Source of the DNA: Actinophytocola glycyrrhizae
GTDB taxonomy: Bacteria; Actinomycetota; Actinomycetes; Mycobacteriales; Pseudonocardiaceae
Assembly (NCBI RefSeq): GCF_042653545.1
Contig: NZ_JBHSIS010000017.1
Coordinates: 310,001 to 374,000, forward strand
DNA length: 64,000 nucleotides
Direction: 5' to 3'
Shown: positions 58,865 through 64,000 of the stretch, piece after piece
Layout: each line of letters opens with the position of its first letter
Position numbering within the stretch: position 1 is the first letter of the stretch
Program-made: the position numbers and the translations under genes
The notes under the pieces: model-generated
What the model saw: the letters and a program-made list of their open reading frames with translations, nothing else
Database searches by the model: none
Told to the model about the DNA's origin: nothing

Positions 58865-59449
58865 ATGCTCCGCGACATCGACACCGCGCTCACCGCCCTG
58901 CTCACCGCCGCGGTTCCCGGTGCGCCGGTGCAGCTGGGGGCCGGTGGCACCGAGCACGGCCTGCGGGTGCTGCTGCACGACGTGCGTGAGGAGCCCGATG
59001 CGCTCGCGGCGACGTGGCAGGACGAACACGACGCGGACGGTCGCGTGGTGGCCCGCCGCCCGCCGGTGCGCCGGTACCGGTTGCGCTACCTGGTGTTCGC
59101 CGTCGCGGCCGACCGGGCGGCCGAGCACGACTGGCTCGGCAGGGTGCTCGTCGCGCTGGCCGCGCACCAGGTCGTGCCCACCGGGCTGCTCCCCGGGCCG
59201 CCCGCCCCGCTCCAGGTGGCGCCACCCGGCCTGTCCGCACCGGCGCACGCGGTCCTCGCGGCGATCGGCGCCCGGCCCCTCCTCGAGGTGGCCGTCCTCG
59301 CGCCCTGCGTCCAGCCCGCCCTGACCGGGCTGCCGTCCGCCCCCGACACCGTGGACCTCGGCGTCACGGCCGGACTGCCGCACCGGGCACCACCCGGCCG
59401 CCGGGCTGGTCCGGCCGGCAGGCGGATCCGGGAGGGTGGCCGTGGGTAA
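58865..59449 (+). CDS. DUF4255 (Pvc16/Afp16 N-terminal-like) protein
   Basis: A 194-residue protein. MLRDIDTALTALLTAAVPGA, then GLRVLLHDVREEPDALAATW and RRYRLRYLVFAVAADRAAEH show the DUF4255 pattern of eCIS proteins related to the tube terminator or cap. ATG 58865 lies close to ATG 58857 in another frame; the ribosome binding site is weak. Its end overlaps the PAAR gene by 8 bases. Confidence 0.85.
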   Translation: MLRDIDTALTALLTAAVPGAPVQLGAGGTEHGLRVLLHDVREEPDALAATWQDEHDADGRVVARRPPVRRYRLRYLVFAVAADRAAEHDWLGRVLVALAAHQVVPTGLLPGPPAPLQVAPPGLSAPAHAVLAAIGARPLLEVAVLAPCVQPALTGLPSAPDTVDLGVTAGLPHRAPPGRRAGPAGRRIREGGRG

Positions 59450-59837
59450 GGCGGCGGCCAAGCAGGGCGACCGGGTGGTCGGCACCGACGTGCACGTGGT
59501 CCTCGTGCCGTCCTCGGGCGGCCCGGTCCCGACACCGATGTCCCTGCCGTTCAGCGCCACGATCACCGAGTCGTGCAGCACCACCGTCCTCATCGAGGGC
59601 AAGCCCGCCGCGGTCGCCGGGTCCGGCACGGTGAACCAGCCACCGCACGTGGCACCCAGCGGCCGGTTCGCGAAGGAACCGGCCAACCGCGGCAAGGTCC
59701 TCCTCGGCAGCCCGACCGTGCTCGTGGACGGCAAGCCCGCCGCCCGGGCCGGTGACCGGGTGCTCACCTGCAACGACCCGGCGGACGTGCCGGTGGGGGT
59801 CGTGCAGGCCACCAGCACTGTCCTCATCGGACCGTGA
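59442..59837 (+). CDS. PAAR-like spike tip protein (Afp10-like)
   Basis: A 131-residue protein; GTG 59442 is chosen because GGGAGG lies about 6 bases upstream, better than GTG 59436. KAAAKQGDRVVGTDVHVVLV, TVLIEGKPAAVAGSGTVN, KVLLGSPTVLVDGKPAARAG and RVLTCNDP form the repeated strands and metal site of PAAR/DUF4150-like tips. It would cap the VgrG-like trimer. No effector domain is attached. Confidence 0.88.
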   Translation: MGKAAAKQGDRVVGTDVHVVLVPSSGGPVPTPMSLPFSATITESCSTTVLIEGKPAAVAGSGTVNQPPHVAPSGRFAKEPANRGKVLLGSPTVLVDGKPAARAGDRVLTCNDPADVPVGVVQATSTVLIGP

Positions 59838-59864
59838 CGCCCTGTCCCCGGAGATCGGAGTCCC

Positions 59865-61016
59865 GTGAAACGTTTTCGCAGCAAGCTCTTGCTCGTGGTG
59901 GTGGCACTCGCCGCCGTCCTCGTCCCACCCGCGGCGGCCGCCACCGCGCGGCCGTGGGCCGGGACGTTGCTCGACCGCGACGCGGTCGCCGTGTCGCCCG
60001 CCGTCGCCGCGGCCGGGGGACAGGCCTACCGGCTGACCTACCTGTCGACGTCCTCGCGCGGCGCGCCCAGGGTCGTGACCGGCACCCTGGTGGTCCCACC
60101 CGGACCGCCGCCGCCCGGCGGTTTCCCGGTCGCGTCGTGGGGGCACGGCACGACCGGCGCGGCGGACGCGTGCGCGCCGTCCGCTTCGCCCGCGCTCGGC
60201 GGGTACGACACGCTCGTGGCGTCGCTGGTCGACGCGGGCTACGCGGTCGTGGCGACGGACTACGAGGGCCTCGGCACCCCGGGACCGCACGCGTACCTGG
60301 TCGCGGAGAGCGCGGGCCGCGGCATGATCGACGCGGTGCGCGCGGGCAGGCAGGCGCAGCGCGGCCTGTCGACGACGTGGGTGGCGCTCGGGCACTCGCA
60401 GGGCAGCCAGGCCGTCGCGGCGACCGCGGAGATCAGCGGCACGTACGGCCGCGGCCTGCGCCTGGCCGGTGCGGTCGCGTTCGCGGCGCCGATCAACCTG
60501 GCCGGGACCATCGCGCAGCGGCTGCGCGACGTCGAGGGTGACTTCGGCGCGCAGGCGCTCTATCCGCTGATCCTGTCCGGTCTGCGCACCGAGCACCCGC
60601 AGCTGCGGTACAGCGACTACCTCGGTCCGCGGGCGGCGGAGGTGCTGCCGCTCGTCGAGACCGCGTGCCTGGCCGACATCTACGGCTGGTTCGCGGCACG
60701 CGACCTGCCCGCGTCGGAGTTCCAGCCGGTCACCCAGCAGGCCATGACGCGGCTGGAGGACTGGCTCGCCGGGCAGGGCATCCCACGGCAGCGGACCGCT
60801 GCGCCGTTCACCATCCTCATCGGCGACCAGGACGAGATCGTCGGCGTCGACGAGGCGAGTGCCGTCGTCGCCGGCATGTGCCACCTCGGCTCGGCGGCGT
60901 CGTTGCGCGTCTACCCCGGCCTGGACCACAACGCCGTCGTCCCGGCCGCGACCGGCGACGCGATGACCTGGCTCGCCGACCGCCTGGCGGGCAGACCCGT
61001 CACCACCGACTGCTGA
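59865..61016 (+). CDS. Secreted lipase/alpha-beta hydrolase
   Basis: A 383-residue secreted enzyme of the secretory-lipase (LIP) group. GTG 59865 has GGAG 5 bases upstream; the signal peptide ends after AAA near 26. FPVASWGHGTTGAADACAPS forms the oxyanion region, GHSQGSQAV carries nucleophile Ser178, TILIGDQDEIVG the Asp and YPGLDHNAVVP the His. Cysteines at about 103 and 276 may form a disulphide. It follows the PAAR gene by 27 bases on the same strand, so cotranscription with the eCIS genes is possible, though it is exported by the Sec route. Confidence 0.88.
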   Translation: MKRFRSKLLLVVVALAAVLVPPAAAATARPWAGTLLDRDAVAVSPAVAAAGGQAYRLTYLSTSSRGAPRVVTGTLVVPPGPPPPGGFPVASWGHGTTGAADACAPSASPALGGYDTLVASLVDAGYAVVATDYEGLGTPGPHAYLVAESAGRGMIDAVRAGRQAQRGLSTTWVALGHSQGSQAVAATAEISGTYGRGLRLAGAVAFAAPINLAGTIAQRLRDVEGDFGAQALYPLILSGLRTEHPQLRYSDYLGPRAAEVLPLVETACLADIYGWFAARDLPASEFQPVTQQAMTRLEDWLAGQGIPRQRTAAPFTILIGDQDEIVGVDEASAVVAGMCHLGSAASLRVYPGLDHNAVVPAATGDAMTWLADRLAGRPVTTDC

Positions 61017-61034
61017 TCGACCGACCTCGGGACC

Positions 61035-61064
61035 GGTGCCCGGCCGCGCGAGCGGCCGGGCACC
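61035..61064. terminator. Strong bidirectional terminator hairpin
   Basis: GGTGCCCGGCCGC (61035-61047) and GCGGCCGGGCACC (61052-61064) form a perfect 13-bp stem with a GCGA tetraloop, between the convergent lipase gene and the 654-residue protein gene. Confidence 0.8.
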
Positions 61065-61073
61065 GTCGCTCGG

Positions 61074-63038
61074 TCAGCGGATGCCGGTCAGGTCGTACTC
61101 CACCGGCACCTTCCCGTCGAGCTGGCCGAAGACCCGCAGCCCCGGGGCGCCCGTGTTGGCCGTGCCGTGCGCCCACTCGCGGGCCCCGCCGGAGGCGTGG
61201 ACGAACAAGTAGACGGGCTTGCCCTGCCACGGCTGGTGCCACTGGCCCCGCACCATGTCCCCGGGCCTTCCCCCGACGATCTCCTGGTAGCCCTCCGGGG
61301 TCACCGCCCGGCGGGACCAGTCGGCGTACGCGGTGTCGTGCGGGCCGGTGACGGTGAACCGGTGTGGCGCGGCGACCGTCACGAAACCGGCCAGGTCCTG
61401 GTACCGGGCCCGGTAGCTGTCCTCGCCGGTGTCGGGGTGGGGCACCACGACACCCGCGAACACCTCGCTGAGCTTGCGGCCGAACTCGTCGGTGGTCGGC
61501 ACGCCGAGGTACCGGGCGCCTTCGTCCTCGTCGTCGTCGACCTTGTCGAACTCGCCTGTCTCCAGCCACCTGCCGACGGTGCCGTCGGCGAGCCGGAGGT
61601 ACACGTGGCGGCGCGGTGCGCTGCCTTCCACCCCGGACAGGATCGCCGTGACCGCCACGCCGTCGACCTCGGTGGGCAGCTCGAGCCCGGAGAAGCGGTC
61701 CTCGACGATCGACGGCTCGAGGAAGCTGGACTGGAGCTGGGCGGTCACGAGGCTCTCGATGTGCCCGCGCAGCGCGGCGCCGTCGATCAGCTCGGCCGGC
61801 TTGACGGGCAGCTTCTCGACGACCGCCGCCGCGATCCGGCCAGCGAGCGTGGTGATGAACGCGGTCGCCGCGAGCTTCATGGGGTTGAGCACCGCGAAGA
61901 CGTTGCCCTTGATGCCCTCGAGGAGCTCGTCCAGGTACTCCTTGCCGAACACCAGGAGGATGTCCTCCTTCTCCGCTCCTTCGCCCACCAGCCGCAGTGC
62001 CCGCTGGATCCGTTCCTCCTGGTACTTCTCGACGCACTTGTTGATCACGTCGCAGACCATGGGCCACAGGTCGCCGACGCCGGGCGGGAACTTCACCGCG
62101 GCGGCGGTCCAGATCGGCTGGGTGAGCTGCAGGGCGAGCGCCACGTCGGCCTTGCGCTTGGTCGCCAGCCGCTCGGCGATCAGGGTCTTGTCGCTGTCGA
62201 GCTCGGCGTAGATCGCCTGCGTGCCGTTCTTCTTCTTGTACTGGGCGATCTGGATGTCGGCGCTGACGCTGTTCATCCACCGGTCGGTGACGGCCTTGCC
62301 CGTCTCCGCGACACTGGCGCCCACGGTCAGGCCGATCGACACGCCCTGGGCCTCCTCGTTCGGGAGGTAGCCGAGGATCTCGCCGGTGAGCGCGACCGCG
62401 TTGATGCCCTGGTCGGTGGCGGCGAGCGCCGCGGTCATCGCCTTGTGCCCCGCGGTCGGGTGCTTCTGCACCCATGCCTTGATCGCCTCATCGGTGAGTG
62501 CCTTCTGCCACTGCTGGGCGACGATGTCGGCGTGCTTGTCGATCACCTCGATCGCCCTGAGGAAACGCGGCACGAACCGGTTGAACGCACCCAGCCGCTC
62601 CTCGCTTGGCCCTTCTGGCTTGTTCATCTCCTCGGTGAAGGCGCCGATCTTCTTCCTGAGGTTCTCCGCCTTCGCGCGCGTCGCCCTGAGGTTCTCGACC
62701 GCGTGGAGCACGTCCTTGCCGCGGTTGGTGTTCCTGATCACCTCGAGTTCGGCGATGGGGTCGCACGCCGCCACGACCATGTCGATCTTGTCGATCTTCA
62801 TGTCGACGGTCGGTGCGATGGCCGCGAGCGTGTCGAGTATCTCCTCCTTGCTGTACAGCGGGTCGTTTCTGGTGGCGGCGTGCACCTCGACGTCCTCGAT
62901 CCTGTTCGAGAGGTACGCGGCCATGGTGTGCACGGTCCCTTTCCCCACTTCCAGGGGGATGAGGTTCTCGACGGCCCCGGTGACGGTCAGGAAACCCTTG
63001 TTGAGTTCCCCTGTGAGTTTCGCGACGAGCCTGGTCAT
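61074..63038 (-). CDS. Unrecognised 654-residue protein
   Basis: No family recognised. Residues 1-430 look almost wholly helical, with coiled-coil character around 60-180 (EVIRNTNRGKDVLHAVENLR, TRAKAENLRKKIGAFTEEM) and two hydrophobic amphipathic stretches (GINAVALTGEILGYLP, LAATAFITTLAGRIAAAVV) that could insert in membranes. Residues 430-654 are beta-rich, with YLRLADGTVGRWLETGEFDK, a DDDEDEG acidic run and a final FVHASGGAREWAHG. No signal peptide. It is encoded 21 bases after the Trp-repeat gene on the same strand. A helical-then-beta layout next to an injection system fits a toxin or payload, but nothing in the sequence proves it. Confidence 0.65.
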   Translation of the reverse strand: MTRLVAKLTGELNKGFLTVTGAVENLIPLEVGKGTVHTMAAYLSNRIEDVEVHAATRNDPLYSKEEILDTLAAIAPTVDMKIDKIDMVVAACDPIAELEVIRNTNRGKDVLHAVENLRATRAKAENLRKKIGAFTEEMNKPEGPSEERLGAFNRFVPRFLRAIEVIDKHADIVAQQWQKALTDEAIKAWVQKHPTAGHKAMTAALAATDQGINAVALTGEILGYLPNEEAQGVSIGLTVGASVAETGKAVTDRWMNSVSADIQIAQYKKKNGTQAIYAELDSDKTLIAERLATKRKADVALALQLTQPIWTAAAVKFPPGVGDLWPMVCDVINKCVEKYQEERIQRALRLVGEGAEKEDILLVFGKEYLDELLEGIKGNVFAVLNPMKLAATAFITTLAGRIAAAVVEKLPVKPAELIDGAALRGHIESLVTAQLQSSFLEPSIVEDRFSGLELPTEVDGVAVTAILSGVEGSAPRRHVYLRLADGTVGRWLETGEFDKVDDDEDEGARYLGVPTTDEFGRKLSEVFAGVVVPHPDTGEDSYRARYQDLAGFVTVAAPHRFTVTGPHDTAYADWSRRAVTPEGYQEIVGGRPGDMVRGQWHQPWQGKPVYLFVHASGGAREWAHGTANTGAPGLRVFGQLDGKVPVEYDLTGIR

Positions 63039-63059
63039 GGTGTGGTCTCCGTTCCGTGC

Positions 63060-64000
63060 TTACCTGTTGGCCATGTGCTGCAGGAGGGCCTCGCGGACGG
63101 CCTCCTCCTTCTCGGCCGCGCTGAGCCCCGCGTACTCGGGGTTCGCGGCGAACACCGGCCGTACGACCTTGTCGAAGAGCTCGTCGAGCTCGGGGATCTG
63201 CTCGTCGTTCATCGAGTCGTCGGCGACCACCGCCAGGGGCAGGTCGTACGGACTCGCCGGTGTGGCCACGGTGTCCGTGATGGCCGTGGTGTCCGGGGTG
63301 GACGGGGTGGACAGCGGTGGCGCGGTCGTGGCGGCGGCGGGGCTCTCGAAGTGCGGGAGCCAGCCCGTCAGGAAGGTGAGGCGGTCGGCCACCGGGGCGC
63401 GCTCCCAGCCGACCCAGTTCTCGTCGAGCGCCTTCAGCAGTCCTTCGCGCTGGGTGTCCGGCAGCCGGGCGATGCGGGTGGCGAAGTCACCGGTCGCCCA
63501 GCCGAACGTGCGAGGGTCCTCTTCCTCCTGCTGTGGTCGCCCCTCGAAGTGCGGGAGCCACCCGTAGAGCCAGTCGGTCCGCTGTTCCACCGTCGCGCCC
63601 TCCCAGCCAGGCCACTGCTGGTCCAGCTCGGTGAGCAGCCACGTCCGCCAGGGGCCGCGGGCGGGGGTGAGCGCGTCGAGACGGGGATGCCAGGTGTCCG
63701 GTACCCAGCCCAGGCCGCGCGCCGCGGCGTCGCGTTCGAGGACGGGCAGTGCCTTGTCGAGCCAGTCGGCGAGTTCCTCCGGGCCCTTGCGCGTCCAGCC
63801 GGGCACCTCGGCGTCCAGCTCGTTCGGCAGCCAGTCCCGCCACGGACCCGGCGACGTGAGCAGCTCGAGCCGCGCCGACTGCTGCGGCGTGACCCAGTTG
63901 AGGCTGCGGTCGGTGAGCAGCTCGCTGAGCCAGGTCGCCCGGTTGTCCGCGGAGAGCTGCTCGATGTCGGCACGGCGGCGCAGGTAGGTGGCGAAGGGCT
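63060..64000 (-). CDS. Tryptophan-rich repeat protein, 5' end outside window
   Basis: The frame is open to the window edge, so the N-terminus is missing; 312 residues are visible. Repeats share a W-x-x-W-L-x-x-E-L-D and P-G-W pattern: PWRDWLPNELDAEVPGW, PWRTWLLTELDQQWPGW, then TDWLYGWLPHFEG and TFLTGWLPHFES. A Pro/Thr linker (PPLSTPSTPDTTA) precedes a C-terminal helical part rich in acidic residues (DEQIPELDELFDKV). No known family recognised. Its last gene neighbour, the 654-residue protein, is only 21 bases downstream, so they form one unit. An in-frame GTG at 63806 falls within the repeats and is not the start. Confidence 0.6.
   Translation of the reverse strand, partial: PFATYLRRRADIEQLSADNRATWLSELLTDRSLNWVTPQQSARLELLTSPGPWRDWLPNELDAEVPGWTRKGPEELADWLDKALPVLERDAAARGLGWVPDTWHPRLDALTPARGPWRTWLLTELDQQWPGWEGATVEQRTDWLYGWLPHFEGRPQQEEEDPRTFGWATGDFATRIARLPDTQREGLLKALDENWVGWERAPVADRLTFLTGWLPHFESPAAATTAPPLSTPSTPDTTAITDTVATPASPYDLPLAVVADDSMNDEQIPELDELFDKVVRPVFAANPEYAGLSAAEKEEAVREALLQHMANR

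Noticed and set aside
42253..59837. Prophage
   Set aside because: No integrase, portal, capsid, terminase or lysis genes; DUF6760, DUF4255 and CIS_tube proteins point to an eCIS.

Overview
The window is high-GC DNA with many GTG and TTG starts, start/stop overlaps of the ATGA, GTGA and TTGA type, and families typical of actinomycetes: an XRE/DUF5753 regulator with a DUF397 partner, a large LAL-type LuxR regulator, an NB-ARC/TPR regulator, many secreted hydrolases and an extracellular contractile injection system (eCIS). A filamentous actinomycete, probably of the Pseudonocardiaceae, is the best guess; this rests on gene content and not on a marker gene. No tRNA, rRNA or CRISPR array was recognised.

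Layout. (1) 1-6338: regulatory genes (DUF397, XRE/DUF5753, an unrecognised GT-B-like protein, and a cyclase-like/NB-ARC/TPR protein). (2) 6698-21849: a catabolic and transport region. A GntR regulator is followed by galB-, galC- and galD-like genes (hydratase, aldolase and tautomerase of the lower gallate pathway, ending in pyruvate plus oxaloacetate) and a two-domain VOC extradiol dioxygenase. Next come a CapA-family protein, a fused ABC permease, its ATPase and a ThDP-dependent enzyme. A LysR regulator and a substrate-binding lipoprotein lie on the opposite strand, and an MFS transporter closes the region. Three TTGT-N2-ACAA sites (upstream of the GntR gene, galB and the MFS gene) and two GTGATAA-N7/8-TTAT sites (upstream of the binding-protein gene and capA) suggest two linked regulons. 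(3) 21994-32180: mostly secreted or small enzymes: an esterase, two type-B carboxylesterases, an M23 peptidase joined to an I36-like domain, a Cu/Zn-SOD-like protein, a methyltransferase, an MDMPI/DinB-like protein and small membrane proteins.

(4) 32412-38122: a translationally coupled four-gene operon (membrane-tethered P-loop GTPase-like protein, two unrecognised proteins, a TPR-like protein). Its last gene is cut off at a truncated IS110-family element, whose 5' noncoding flank may hold a bridge RNA. Gene fragments follow (a LuxR HTH remnant and a 57-residue PLDc_N-like protein), so this stretch is a rearrangement hot spot. (5) 38658-42245: a LAL-type LuxR regulator and a small LuxR-type regulator without an obvious phospho-acceptor aspartate.

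(6) 42253-59837: an eCIS locus. On the minus strand, in order of transcription, it encodes the sheath, two tube proteins, a 134-residue assembly protein, a DUF6760 protein, an Ala/Pro/Thr-rich 665-residue protein, a third tube protein, a fused tube/Afp7-like protein, a VgrG-like spike, gp25, a gpJ-like baseplate protein, a zinc-ribbon/polyproline/glycan-binding membrane protein and a tail protein I. DUF4255 and PAAR proteins are read divergently. A membrane-anchored Ig-like protein and a beta-propeller lipoprotein flank the locus on the left. The AAA+ ATPase usual in such loci is not in the window. (7) 59865-64000: a secreted lipase, then a two-gene unit on the minus strand with an unrecognised 654-residue protein and a tryptophan-rich repeat protein that runs off the window end.
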